A DNA stretch of 64,000 nt, from positions 27,773,804 to 27,837,803 of the forward strand of contig CM060114.1 in NCBI GenBank assembly GCA_030522415.1. Direction: 5' to 3'. This DNA is from Channallabes apus. Taxonomy: Eukaryota; Chordata; Actinopteri; Siluriformes; Clariidae. This document shows positions 11,524 through 22,564 of this stretch, piece by piece (position 1 is the stretch's first letter; the number at the start of each line of letters is the position of its first letter). Below the pieces are notes generated by a model. It was not told where the DNA came from, ran no database searches, and saw nothing but the letters and a program-made list of their open reading frames with translations. Position numbers and translations under genes: made by a program.

Positions 11524-11720
11524 GATGGCTGAATCGGTTAAGGTTGGGGGTTCAAGCCCCAGCACTGCCAGGCTTCCACTGTTGAGCCCTTGAGCAAGGG
11601 CCTTAACCTTATCTGCCCCAGAGACGCTGTATCCTGGCGGACCCTATGCTCTGACCCCAGCTTCCTCACTGGAATATGTGAAAAAAAAAATCATTTACTG
11701 TGCTGTAAGGTACATGTGAC
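11524..11720 (+). mobile_element. tRNA-derived SINE, second family, 5'-truncated
   Basis: Starts in tRNA-like sequence with a B-box region (GGGGTTCAAGCCCC at 11547-11560). It continues through the fish SINE body (TTGAGCAAGGGCCTTAACC) and a tail resembling CTGTGCTGTAAGGTACATG followed by TGACAAAT. It differs in body and tail from the DANA-like family. Similar tail wording (CACTGCATATCG ... TGTGACAAAT) is found at 12930-12970. Confidence 0.6.
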
Positions 11721-12904
11721 AAATTATGAAATCTTAATTACCAATTGTTTATCATTGATCTACTATTTTAAAGGTTTCATGGTGATTTATAATGAAACCT
11801 TATGTAGTTAAAAGCATTTAAGTAGTCTATTTAATATAAGTTTGAGACCAAAAGAGAGCAAAATCAGACCTGAGCTTTTCTGGTAATTAACTATTCCAAG
11901 ACACATGTGCTGCGACTCATTGCGTTCTCATCTGGTAGTGATCAAGAATGAGGAGATCTGAGGACATATTTGGACTGGTAATAAAGTGTGTCACACATCT
12001 ACATATGTTTTTCACGTTTCATTTACAGCCATTCACTTTGCGGCATGATTAGGCAATGATGGTAATTAATAATCTCTTCACTACATTAATCTCTTTTCTC
12101 TTTTCTCTCAGTCCAAATGCAGAAAAGAGCTCATGTAGATTTGCAAGTCTTTACGGGACATAAACAGAGATTATATAGAATAGAGAAGATATATTGTTTG
12201 ACAAGAGGCGGCACTTTGGATTAGTGGTTAGCACTGAGCTTTTCCAGCTATGGAAATTACACACAATCGTTCACTCTGTCACTGTTTCCACCACCAGGTG
12301 AGCCGTGGCATATTTGAGGGCTGAATCTGATTACTTTTTTTTTTTTTTTTTGCCCAAGAAAGGCCAACTATACTAGCCATACCAAGAGAAGGAGCCAAAA
12401 TTAACATGCACCAATGATTGGTGAAACAAAGACAAAAAAAAAAAAGAAAGAAAGAAAGCAAAAGCATGTTTTTTAGATAATAAATATATACATTTTTATA
12501 TAATTTATCATGCATTTCCATGACAGGTAGCCAATTAAACGATTATTACTCATATTTTAGACAAATGTATAACAGACCGTCTTATGGAAATTTACTTTTT
12601 AGTCATTTCTATGATTTTCGGTTGTGTCTACAGTGTACAAGTACAAACTAAAAGCATAAGAACAAAACATTGCCTGTTTTTTGTCTCTTAATCCGACTTC
12701 ATGTTCCATTTCCATTTTTATTTCCATTTAAATGTATTGATATTTTTGTCTACAGATAAGCTTTTATATTTCTTATATATTTTTTTTATGTTATATTATG
12801 TTCTATTTTCTTATGTTTCTATAGCTAAACTTACTCTTATTTTATTTTATCTTATTTTATTCTATTCCACTATTTATTTCTTGTTAATTGTTTTTCATTT
12901 TAAT
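11721..12904. other. No gene recognised; SINE head remnant inside
   Basis: AT-rich. At about 12207-12240 there is a short SINE head remnant (GGATTAGTGGTTAGCACTGA). Nothing else is recognised. Confidence 0.45.
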
Positions 12905-12995
12905 TTTTTAAGGTCACAGGCGGTTGTATAAGCATTTCACTGCATATCGTACTGTGTATAACTGTGTATGTGACAAATAACATTTTTATTTAAAT
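12905..12995 (+). mobile_element. Retroposon 3'-end fragment
   Basis: Contains GCATTTCACTGCATATCG, TGTATGTGACAAATAAC and a TTTGA-type tail, a common 3' end of fish LINEs and their SINEs. Confidence 0.45.
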
Positions 12996-12999
12996 TTGA

Positions 13000-13440
13000 T
13001 TTGAAAAGCCCCTCCCCTGATTTGTTGCTCAGACCTGCAGTCCTCTGAAAAGGTGTGTCTCAAATGTTGTTGTTGTTGTTGGTCTTTCGGCTGCTCCCGG
13101 CAAGGGGTCGCCACAGCGGAATATCCAGTCCGCACTACAACTTGGCACAGGTTTTACGCCGGATGCCCTTCCTGACTCAACCCTCCCATTTTATCCGGGC
13201 TTGGGACCGGCACTGTATCCAGTGGCTGGGGTGTGGGCACTGGCTGGAATCGAACCCGGGCCTTCCGCATAGCAGGCGAAACACCTACCACTGAGCCACC
13301 AGTGCCCAAAAGGTGTGTCTCAAATGAGTATCTCATTTACATAAACACAGAAACAGCATGTTCAGAGAGGAATGAAATGGGGGCAGTTTATGGTATGAAA
13401 CAAAAATGCAGTGTCCGAGTGTTATTTCAGCTGGAGGATT
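13000..13440 (+). repeat. Dispersed repeat, copy 1 (split by a SINE)
   Basis: The flanks of the SINE at 13067-13307 form one unit: TTGTTGCTCAGACCTGCAGT, then the duplicated target, then TCATTTACATAAACAC and GGAATGAAATGGGGGCA. A diverged copy lies at 40066-40270 (TTGTTGCTCAGTCTGCTGT, then TCATTTACATAGACAC). It resembles nonautonomous DNA transposon ends common in fish, but the family is not assigned. Confidence 0.55.
13067..13307 (-). mobile_element. tRNA-derived SINE, third family, with RTE-like tail
   Basis: Minus-strand SINE. The head at the right reads GGGCACTGGTGGCTCAGTGG on the minus strand, with A-box sequence, and the B box is GGTTCGATTCC. The 3' tail, at the left in plus reading, carries TCTTTCGGCTGCTCCC, GGGGTCGCCACAGCG and a (GTT)n run. 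It is flanked by a perfect 19-bp target duplication, AAAAGGTGTGTCTCAAATG, at 13048-13066 and 13308-13326. The tail closely matches the 3' end of the RTE-like LINEs at 52975 and 62503. Confidence 0.85.
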
Positions 13441-13852
13441 AGTTGACTTTTTTGTGTGTGCATAAAAGTACACTACAATAGGTCTTGGTCATTATAAGTT
13501 TTCCTGCTCTGCACATGGGCCGTAAGGAGTTTGTCACCTGGAACATGAGTACAAAGTAGGTAATTGGGGCCAAATTCCACAACCAGCGTTCCATGTAAAA
13601 CAAATGCATTCCAAAGTTCACCTGAGACTCATATAAGGCTTCTGAACCAAGCAGGTATCCTACAAAGTTATACAGTGTATTTAGTACCAATTTAACTCTT
13701 TTCTTTCCCTGAAAAAATACTTCCTTGGTGTTGTGCCAAAAAATAAATAGCTGGTAAAATCCGATGCAGACCCATCTTGACTTTATTAACAAAATTTAGT
13801 TTAGTCTTTTAAGAGTTTGAAACTGTCTTATTTATTCTTTTATTTATGAAAT
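13441..13852. other. No gene recognised
   Basis: Holds a 117-codon minus-strand ORF (13439-13792) with no recognisable domain. Confidence 0.4.
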
Positions 13853-14180
13853 TCATTCAATCTCTACACTACTTATCCTGTTTAGAGTTTAGAGAAGCTT
13901 TGAGCCTTTCCCAGCGGACCCAGGGCACAACACAGGGGGTCCTCATCCATCACAGGGCACACATGCACACAGTCATTCACACACCATGGGCAATTAGAAA
14001 ATGGTAATTCGCCTAATCTGCATGTCTTTGGACTGTGGGAGGAAACTGGTTTACCCAGAGGAAACCCACCAAACATGAGGAGAACATACAGAACATCCCA
14101 CCCAACTCCAGGTGGGAACCGAACTCTAAATTCTGGAGGTTCGAATACACAGTTCTAACCACTATACCACCATGCCACCT
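13853..14180 (-). mobile_element. tRNA-derived SINE (DANA/Mermaid-like)
   Basis: Minus-strand copy. The core CTTTGGACTGTGGGAGGAAA is at 14029-14048 and the head CCACTATACCACCATGCCACC ends at 14179. The tail is at the left (ATTCATTC). Moderately diverged. Confidence 0.75.
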
Positions 14181-15655
14181 TAAAATGCTTATATACATAA
14201 ATAGTAAGACATTTTAGGAGAAACCTGAGATAACGAAATAAAAATGTGTATATATGTTTTTACAGGAAATATTAGAAATATTATTTAAGATATTTGTCAT
14301 CATTTGCTACAGTAAGAGTTTATTAAAAGTTCTTATTTTCCAGGTATATTTAAGACACAAGCAATTTCAGTCATTTAAATAGTTTAAGCATTTATTTATT
14401 TATTTTCTGTAAAATCGACACTTTTAACTTAATAAAAATTCACCTTCTAAGTAAAATCTCTTATTTGGGGCCAATCTTAAAACATTAAGTTTCTGCTTTA
14501 TATAACGTAGTATAATTCAGATGAACATATTCCCTAGTGTCCTTACAAATACCATAAAAAGGCATTTGCAATTTATCCTGGGAAGTGCAAAACTCCCCAA
14601 AAATAGTTGCATTAAATAGTTAGCTAATTTGTTTATTGTGCATCCATTAATTGACAATGAGTTCCGCCTTATGATCCATCAACAGCCATCTCGACTCGTT
14701 TCATGCTAAATGTTATTCTATAAGGAAAAACACAGATCATGTGAAATATGCCTGGTTTCATTTCACAATCAATTTAATTATATTAAGATATTTTATTTCA
14801 CATCAAGTCAACAACCAATAACTTTCTCCTGCTTTCACTGGTAGATTTGTGCTGATGTGACAAAGAAGCGACACACACGCGCCCAGCTGGGAAACAGATG
14901 CCCCAGGTGTGCATTTGTTGTTAAGCCATGCAGTTCGGTGGAGAAACACTATAATTTTCCTCAGACTGTGAGGTCGGTGGACTGTTGGTAAGAGGGGGAG
15001 GTTGGAGGTGCTTGACCCCTGTTGAAAGCTGATTATCTCACCAGTCCTCCCCCTTCACCTCCCTCAGACATCACAGACCCACGCTTAAGTTTTGCTCAAG
15101 TGTGAAAATGCCCTTGGTGTTGTTGATGGAGTTTCCAGGTCTCTGATCTAACTTCAGCTGAAACTAAGACCTGATTCTAGCCCAAATATTTTTGTTCATT
15201 GGAAAAGGAAGACTCAATTTTCTTCTTCCCCCCCCCCCCCCCCCCCAATGTCTGTGCGGGGAAACAAGGTCATCGGTGCATACTTGTCTGATTTGTAGCA
15301 TCTGCAAATATACTGTACATCATGGATACACTGTCTAGACTTGAACTTTCCATCAGCGCAACATGGACTACGGTTGTGAGAACAGAGAGTTGATTTAGTT
15401 GCAAATTGCTTTGATTTCATTCCAAAATCAATAATGTGGTTTAAAAACAAGATTGTCACAGCCGCTGATTACTTTGAAGCTAGCAATCCCCCACCACTGT
15501 CAACCCCAAACTGGTGGTGGCTCTTTTGACTGTCCAATAAAAACCAGTTGGTATCCAAAAGGTGTCATCTTGGGCCATGTGGTTTTTCATTTATGTTCAT
15601 TTTCAAGTCTCTCTCTCTCTCTCTCTCTCTGTTTCTATCCTTCTCAATTTCTCTT

Positions 15656-15687
<32 letters not shown>

Positions 15688-15793
15688 GCTGTATGTTTGC
15701 ACATGCATGCTTCAGGTGCTGTGGAAAAACACAGCTGCTGGATATGTCTTCTCCCACCCACCTTGTTTCAGGGCAAGTAAGGAAAGGTTGGTT

Positions 15794-15824
<31 letters not shown>

Positions 15825-16495
15825 TTATGCACACATATGTTTTATAAAAATGTACAACGTGTATTACATGGTATTGGTATGCTTGTTTTATATTAATCAA
15901 ATACATTAATAAAATGTATTCAAAAACACATTACACTAGACTGAACTCTAACATCAAAACTGTCGATTAAAAGATTAACATGGGACAATGCAAATGTTTA
16001 CATTTTAAATGTGAATAAAACAGTTTGTTGTTATTGTATTAACTATTCATACTGACTTCAGGCTTGTTCTTTTTCCATTTGCACAGAAAAATAAACAGTG
16101 CTGGTGATGACCATGAATTAGTCTTTATAATACTTAATACCTGCTTTACCTCATTTCAGTTACATAAACATCAACCAATAACCAAGGCTTACTGGCTAAG
16201 TGGTAAAGACTGCCATCAAGTGGTGGCAAAGGGCTGGACAGTCTGAAGATCTATTTGCCATTAATGGAATTTAATTGTGCCTGTAATATGGTTGACCACA
16301 TTCTGTGCATTTAATCTAGACTTTAATATGGAGATTTGTTACATTTATAGATTTTTTTTTAACACAACATGAATACATGAATATTACTACCATTACTGCT
16401 ACAACTCCTAACACCACCACCACCACCAGTGCTACTACTTCTACTGTTACTACCACTGCTGCTTCACTAACTTCTACATATGTTAGTTTTACTTC
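14181..16495. other. No gene recognised; microsatellite-rich
   Basis: Contains a poly-C tract (about 15229-15246), (CT)n at 15607-15630, (TG)n at 15655-15682 and (TG)n at 15798-15824. The 147- and 99-codon ORFs here read through these tracts and are not genes. The stretch 14830-15130 has higher complexity and lower AT and could be conserved noncoding DNA; this is a guess. Confidence 0.45.
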
Positions 16496-17004
16496 TACAG
16501 CCGTGGGCAAAAGTTTTGAGAATGACACAAATATTAATGCTCATAAAGTCTGCTGATTCAGTGTTTTTAGAGCAGATGTTACTATGGTAAACTGAAGTAT
16601 GATTACAAGCACTTCATACGTGTAACAGTTTACACAAAGAGTCAATATTTGCGCTTCACGCTGGCATGCTGTTAATCAACTTCTGGGCTGCATCCCGACT
16701 GATGGCAGTCGATTTTTGCATAATCAATGCTTGGAGTTCATCAGAATTTGTGGGTCTTTGTTTGTCCACCTGCCTTTAAAGGATTGACCACAAGTTTTCA
16801 ATGGAATGAAGGTCTGGGGAGTTTCCTGGCCATGCACCCAAAATTTTGATGTTTTGACTCAGGGAACAAAACTTCAAAATTGTGGGTCCATGGCAAGGAA
16901 AACCCCCAGAGCAGGGGTCTCATGTACAAAGACTTGCGTTGAATTCATACTAAAACATTGCTTACGGACAAAGCTGTAAATGTGCGAACACAGTAAAAAA
17001 AATT

Positions 17005-17361
17005 AATTCATTAATTTTCTATACCGCTTAATCCTGTGTTCAGGGTTGCGGGGGACCTGGAGCCTATCCCAGGAGACTTCGGGCACTAGGCGGGGTACAC
17101 CCTGGACAGGGTGCCAATCCATCGCAGGGCACACACACATACACACACTCACACACCCAATCACACACTACGGGCAATTTAGGAACGCCAATTAGCCTAA
17201 CCTGCATATCTTTGGACTGTGGGAGGAAACCGGAGTACCCGGAGGAAACCCACCAAGCACGGGGAGAACATGCAAACTCCATGCACACAGAGACGGGAAT
17301 CGAACCCAGACCCTGGAGGTGCAAGGCGACAGTGCTAACCACTACACCACCACGCCGCCTC
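17005..17361 (-). mobile_element. tRNA-derived SINE (DANA/Mermaid-like), full length
   Basis: Well-preserved minus-strand copy inside the Harbinger element: tail at the left (TTCATTAATTTTCTATACCG), core CTTTGGACTGTGGGAGGAAA, B box within GGGAATCGAACCCAG, head CCACTACACCACCACGCCGCC. No clear target duplication is seen. Confidence 0.85.
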
Positions 17362-17392
17362 TTAACTGGAATAATATCTTTAAATACATCAC

Positions 17393-17946
17393 TCACCAAG
17401 AAGCCACCCATCGCGCACCCTGCCACCTTGGAGCCTCATCCCAACCATTTGTGAGGATGAATGAATCATTGGTTGACCCAGGCCACCTCGCCACAATATT
17501 TGTTAGGCGCATTTGAGCAGGGCAATCGTTCGCTGCAAATTGCGCTTTAATGTTTGGCTGGTCAACTGCATGGTATGGAAACCTTATATACCTGCTAGAC
17601 ATGCGGGTGATCCCGTCCCATACAGCTGGCACTGCACGGCTCAAAGACGACTGGCTTAACCCCGAGCGGTCTGCCGGTTCCCTTTGGAAAGAAGCAGTTG
17701 CCAGGAAACCAAGCGTTGTCAGCACCTGTAAGGGAACGGGTAATGCGTGGCTCCTCGCTGTCTCTCTTTCCAAATTTGGACCCAACTCAGCACAGAGCTC
17801 CAGGAGGATAGCTCTTGGAAATCTGAAACGGCTAATAAGCCAGTCATCATCATGGGCCAGAAAACACTGTGATCCCTAAAAATGTGTTCCCTTCGGATTC
17901 GGCCATTGACAATGTCCTCTAATAAGGCCAACACTGCCATTGCCAT
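17393..17946 (-). pseudogene. PIF/Harbinger transposase, internally deleted and frameshifted
   Basis: Two overlapping minus-strand frames decode one HARBI1-type transposase. The N-terminal part (17946 leftward) has NGRIRREHIFRD. The second frame (from 17785) has LGFLATASFQRE, GLSQSSLSRAVPAVWDGI and YIRFPYHAV, then, directly after KAQFAANDCPAQ, RLTNIVARWPGSTNDSFIL. In intact family members an interval with the first catalytic Asp (the GAIDCTH region) separates these last two blocks. Here it is deleted, so the element cannot make an active enzyme. The C-terminus is also lost beside the SINE. Confidence 0.75.
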
Positions 17947-18587
17947 AGACTAAAGGGTTGTATACATTTGCAAATGCTTTTATATGTTCGAAATCACATA
18001 ATTGGAAGAAAAATATTGTGTCAATTAACCCATTTTATCAATTATAAATGAATAGCAATGTTTTTCACATGTGTTGGTGCGATACTCTGTAGTGTGCAAT
18101 TTAACATAATTGCCTCTAGGAGTCGCCAAAGGAAATAAAACAAACACACACAAGAAATACACGTACGCCAGACATGAAGTTGGCATGGAAGAACGCACAT
18201 TCTCACGTTAATTTCACTGTTAGTAAATCCGACCGTGAGTGTGAAAACTGGTGTAAGCAAAGATTTTGAGCGTACGCAGCGTTGATACATGAGGCCCCTG
18301 GTCAATCCTCAAGAGGCAGGTGGACAAACCAAAACTCATAAATTCTGACAATCATATCCAAGCATTGATTATTCAAGAATGGGCTGCCATTAGTCAGGAT
18401 GTGGCCCAGAGGTTGATGGACCGCATGCCAGGGTGAAGTGCAGAGGTCTTGAAATAGAAGGGTCAACACTGCAAATATTGACTCTTTGCATAAACTTAAT
18501 GCAATTGTCAATAAAACACTTTGCTTGTAATTATACTATAGAAATTCAGTATTTGTGTCATTCTCAAAACTTTTGGGAAGGGCTGTA

Positions 18588-21236
18588 CTAGCATTTTGGG
18601 TACATCAGGAGCTGTGTAACTGGTTCTATTCTAACTATGTGCGTTACCACGTTTGCTATTTCATCATAGACAGCAAGTTAGAACAAAGATGGAACATAAA
18701 ACTCTGCAGGTAAATGGTCAAATCTGCCACAGAGATGTTTGACATGATTCGACAGGTTTCCAGCAATGCTGCAATGAGTCATGGTGTTTTAAGTGGCACG
18801 CGTGATTCAAGAGTGGAAGAACATAACTTCATGCAATAGTGAGGACTTCATGAACTTTTTTAATAATAAAATTGTAAATATCAGGCATAAAATTGAGGCT
18901 TTGAAACCGAACAATGTATTGTTACAGATGTTAACCTAGCCATGTCAGATTCAAACCTAGAATACTTTACTCCCCTTGAAGAGAATGAACTAATTTCACT
19001 CATCTCTTCTGCAAATTCATCAACCTGTATATTAGATCCTATACCGACACATTTTCTTAAACAGATAGTACCAGTAATAACAGAACCGCTGTTGAGAATA
19101 ATTTCTTCCTCACTCAGCATTGGTTATGTTCCAAAATCTTTTAAATTAGCAGTTATCAAACCAATAATTAAGAAACCTGACCTCGACCCCTGTCAGCTGT
19201 CCAATTACAGGCCAATATCAAACCTCCCCTTTATCTCTAAGATTCTGGAAAAGATAGTAGCGGAGCAGCTATGCTCATATCTACATAGAAATGGCATACA
19301 TGAACTGTATCAGTCAGGATTTAGGCCTCATCACAGCACAGAAACAGCACTCGTTAAAGTAGTAAATGACCTCCTATTGGCCTCTGATCAGGGTTGTGTA
19401 ACTATGCTTGTATTTCTCGACCTCGGTGCAGCTTTTGACACCATTGATCATGCTATTCTTCTTCACAGATTAGAAAATGTAGTAGGAATTAAGGGTACAG
19501 CCCTCTCCTGGCTCAGATCCTATTTGACCGATCAATATCAGTATTTAGACTTAAATGGCGATTATTCTGCATGTTCTCTAGTGGAGTTTGGCGTTCCGCA
19601 GGGTTCAGTTTTAGGCCCACTGCTTTTTTCCCTTTACATGCTTCCTCTCGGCAACATAATCCTTAAGCATGGTATTAGTTTTCATTGTTATGCTGACGAC
19701 ACACAGTTATATGTCTCAGCAAAACCTGATGAGAAAAACCAGCTTAGTAAAGTTGAGCAATGTGTGCAGGACATAAGAAATTGGATGCTTATTAACTTCC
19801 TTCTGCTTAATCCGGATAAGACAGAAGTTCTAGTCATAGGACCGCATACAGCTAGGAGTAAAATCTTAGATCACACCGTAACTTTAGATGGCCTTTCTGT
19901 TCCATCAAGTGCAACTGTAAAAGACCTCGGCGTGATTATAGATTCCAGCCTTTCATTTGAAGCTCATGTAGATAATATCACCAGGATAGCATTCTTTCAC
20001 CTCCGAAATATTGCAAAGCTAAGAAATATACTGTCGATACACGATGCAGAAAAACTAGTTCATGCTTTTATCACCTCTTGGACTATTGTAATGCCTGTTC
20101 AGCTAGGTGCATAAACAAGCTTCAGCTAGTCCAGAATGCAGCAGCGAGAGTCCTCACTAGAACCAGAAGATATGAGCACATCACCCCTATCCTATCTTCA
20201 CTGCATTGGCTTCACTGCATAAATAGATTGGCCTTAGGTAAAGGAGCAGATCTGGGGGACTCATGGACGTAGAGTATTATGGTGAACTGGTATGTTTAGA
20301 TGCTGTCTTCCTCACTCTCATTGAACACTCAGGTTTGTTGACGGTGAGGTGATTGTTTGCTTTACATCTCAGGGAGCCCTCATGTTTGTGTTTCCTTCTG
20401 GCTCTAACTCTTTTAGTTATGCGGTCATAGTTAGTCCTGCCGGAGTCCCTGCTTGCACTCTACAGTAAATATACATTCACATTATACATTATGTGACTGT
20501 GACCATACCTAACTGCCATGTTTCCTCTTCTTCTCTTTCTCACCCTCTTTCTCTTTCCTCTCTCCCCCTGTCTCCCCCTTTCACTCTTTCTCTCTCTCTC
20601 TCTGTCGAGCTACACATGTCGTTCCTGAGCTGCCAGTAATCCAGACTCCCTCTGCCCTCCGGACCTGTTTGACCCATCCTGGTGCCCCGTTTCTGGTTGG
20701 AGGTCTCGTCGCATGGATGCCCCGTGTGTCTCTTTGAGATGCGTCTGGTGTCTGGGGATGATTCTCTCTACTTAGAAGACGGTTCTGGACTCGACTGGTG
20801 TTAGCAGCTGTTTCTCTGAGGATTTGACAATTTGATAGTTCAGAACTGGAACTTTCTACAAGTCTATCTGAGTCTCCAATAACTACCCGGACTCCATTTT
20901 AACATCAATTAACATCAACTATTATAGCTGAACTGCCTGCCACCTAACACACTGTATAAATGCAGAATATTTCCTGCTCTCTGCTTTACCCAGATGAGGA
21001 TGGGTTCCCTGTTGAGTCTGGTTCCTCTCAAGGTTTCTTCCTATTACCATCTCAGGGAGTTTTTCCTTGCCACTGTCTTGCTCACCAGGGACTATCTGAA
21101 CATTTTGTTTCATACACATTCACATTCCATACAAACTTAAATAATTCTTTTGACTGTGTAAAGCTGCTTTGAGACAATGTCAATTGTTAAAAGCACTATA
21201 CAAATAAAATTGAATTGAATTGAATAACTGGAAAAT
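18588..21236 (+). mobile_element. L2-like LINE, 5'-truncated
   Basis: Plus-strand non-LTR retrotransposon. The left boundary is uncertain (18588-18850). The RT domain is at 18942-20272. A long 3' UTR follows, including CCATCTCAGGGAGTTTTTCC, TGTAAAGCTGCTTTGAGACA and CTATACAAATAAAATTG, ending in an (ATTGA)n tail at about 21212-21236. That tail is the usual 3' end of L2-like LINEs in fish. A second 3'-end fragment lies at 38420-38519. Confidence 0.8.
18942..20272 (+). pseudogene. L2-like LINE reverse transcriptase, frameshifted
   Basis: The first frame (18942-20114, 390 codons) holds the core [19 protein letters not shown] (from residue 88), [13 protein letters not shown] (158-170, first catalytic Asp), [14 protein letters not shown] (216-229) and the YADD box (250-253). 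The family normally has S at the G of LGAAFD. Near 20080 a small deletion shifts the frame. The next frame (to 20272) supplies DYCNAC, LVQNAAARVLTRTRR and SSLHWL, which belong to the same protein's C-terminal region, then ends early. No endonuclease domain is present, so the copy is 5'-truncated. The catalytic residues survive but the protein is broken. Confidence 0.85.
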
Positions 21237-21420
21237 GACAAGACCTTCAAAAAAGCTCAATGAGCGAAAAAATGTCAAAACCATTCGGCAACTTGTGCAT
21301 GATGATGGTCGAGAACTTCTGCACCCACCCTACTCGCCTGATAAAAATAAAGTATTAATAAGTGAGTAATAAGTAATAAAGTCTTATTAACAGAGTTAGT
21401 CTCGAAACTTTCTGAAACCA
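21237..21420 (+). mobile_element. mariner-like fragment
   Basis: The stretch at about 21312-21345 decodes to ELLHPPYSPD, the signature before the last catalytic residue of mariner transposases. Its right end, GTCTCGAAACTTTCTGAAAC followed by CACCTTGTA, looks like a mariner terminal repeat. Confidence 0.5.
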
Positions 21421-21904
21421 CCTTGTATGACTACTATCACCACTACGACTAATAATACTAATGTTACCACTGATATGACTCTAAAAAAGAGGACAAAGTT
21501 AAAAAAATGTGAACACAGAAATAAGATCTTAGTAAAAAGTGCTTTTTCCTTCACTTGAAAGACAATTACACAATAACTAGGCTAGAATCAGTGATTATAA
21601 TCCATGGGTTGGGGAGCGTTGCAGCAATATATGGTTAAAGTTCATAAAGACAATAAGACAGTAACAGTGAGGAAATCATGCCATTCATCTACTTAATCTC
21701 CAGGAACTTGGATTAGGTGATTATAGCAATCTATTATTTAAAAATCAAAAAAGAAAACATGGAAAATAAAAACAACTAGCCTAGAATCCAATTTTCGTTA
21801 TCACAAATTTAATGACAATTATTATTATTTTAAACAGATTAATCACCAGACTAGTTCTACTTGCTGTATCTCACACCTTTCCAAGAGTGACCCATTGGCC
21901 AGGA
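21421..21904. other. No gene recognised
   Basis: AT-rich spacer without recognisable content. Confidence 0.45.
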
Positions 21905-22500
21905 ACTTGTGGTGCATCTCTATGCAGTCCTCCAAAAGATTGAGCCTTGGAACTCTGCCTTGACTGAGTCTACCACTACACAGTTCCTTTCCTTTGACCA
22001 TGTGGTGGTCATTATTGAGAAAACTCCCTCTGTGTGAGAACTGCAGGAAATGGACAATAGGTAGGCACTAAGGGTCTTCAAGTTCCTGAGAAGGGCATCA
22101 GTTTGGGTGACAAGTTTAAAAAATCTCTCGTCAATTCTCCATTTCAGCAGAGCTACCAAGAACAAAGTCATTTTTTTTTAAAATAGCCCATCTTTTTCAA
22201 TGTCTGACAAACTTCAGGCTTTCACTGCTTTGTAGAACTGTTGAAAGGTGGCATGTTTTAGTCTCAATTTAGGGATTTGGCTGTGGAAGCTCTGTTCAGA
22301 GAAATCATATCTCTTGCTGAGGTGTACTTGTGTGCTCTTTGGTAGACAACATTAAAGCCGACCTTACGTCTCCAGGCCAGATCCGGAGTGAGCTCTTTTA
22401 GTTTGTTGCTGACAGTGAAGCCAAAGTAGTCCCTCTGTCTTCTCTCAGGATGGTTGTTCAGATTGCACAGAGCTGAAAGACTGAGATGATGCAAAAAGCG
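21905..22500 (-). pseudogene. Degenerate hAT-like transposase C-terminus
   Basis: Minus-strand frames at 22264-22494 and 21920-22171 read ALCNLNNHPERRQRDYFGFT, then, after a break, KLVTQTDALLRNLKTLSAYL and HTEGVFSIMTTTWSKERN. The last segment resembles the E-R-x-F-S-x-M/L motif followed by W/T-x-x-R-N in the dimerisation region of hAT transposases and their domesticated relatives. Stops and frameshifts separate the pieces. Confidence 0.35.
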
Positions 22501-22564
22501 TTGTAGCTTCTAATGCATCCAATGCTACAGACAGTGAAGACTTACTAGTTGTAGTAGCTCTTAC

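Larger units (their letters stand above)
16914..18298 (-). mobile_element. PIF/Harbinger-like element, nonautonomous
   Basis: The ends are inverted: GGGGTCTCATGTACAAAG at the left, and GGGGCCTCATGTATCAACG as the reverse complement of the right end. The flanks are CAG and CTG if the TIR begins GGG, an imperfect 3-bp duplication of the CWG type known for some fish Harbingers. It carries a broken transposase and a SINE (17005-17361). Confidence 0.65.
16498..18585. mobile_element. Fold-back Tc1-like element, invaded by Harbinger
   Basis: Both ends carry the same Tc1-type terminal repeat (shared CAAAAGTTTTGAGAATGACA), flanked by TA at 16496-16497 and 18586-18587. The element is not an ordinary Tc1. 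The left arm (16498-about 16857) is the transposase 3' half on the minus strand, and from about 16860 the same 3' half continues on the plus strand to the right end. TTGATTATGCAAAAATCGAC (left arm, minus reading, about 16730) corresponds to TTGATTATTCAAGAATGGGC (right, 18365). The centre is near 16858. The right arm is interrupted by the Harbinger element at 16914-18298, and about 20 bp of arm is missing there. Confidence 0.7.

Noticed and set aside
11539..11565. Possible functional tRNA gene from the GGTTCAAGCCCC B box
   Set aside because: No cloverleaf can be completed, and the downstream sequence is a SINE body with a retroposon tail.
13439..13792. 117-codon minus-strand ORF
   Set aside because: No domain and a weak composition signal; plausible chance ORF next to a dispersed repeat.
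15453..15896. 147- and 99-codon ORFs
   Set aside because: They read through (CT)n and (TG)n microsatellites; the Cys-Val-rich translation is an artefact.
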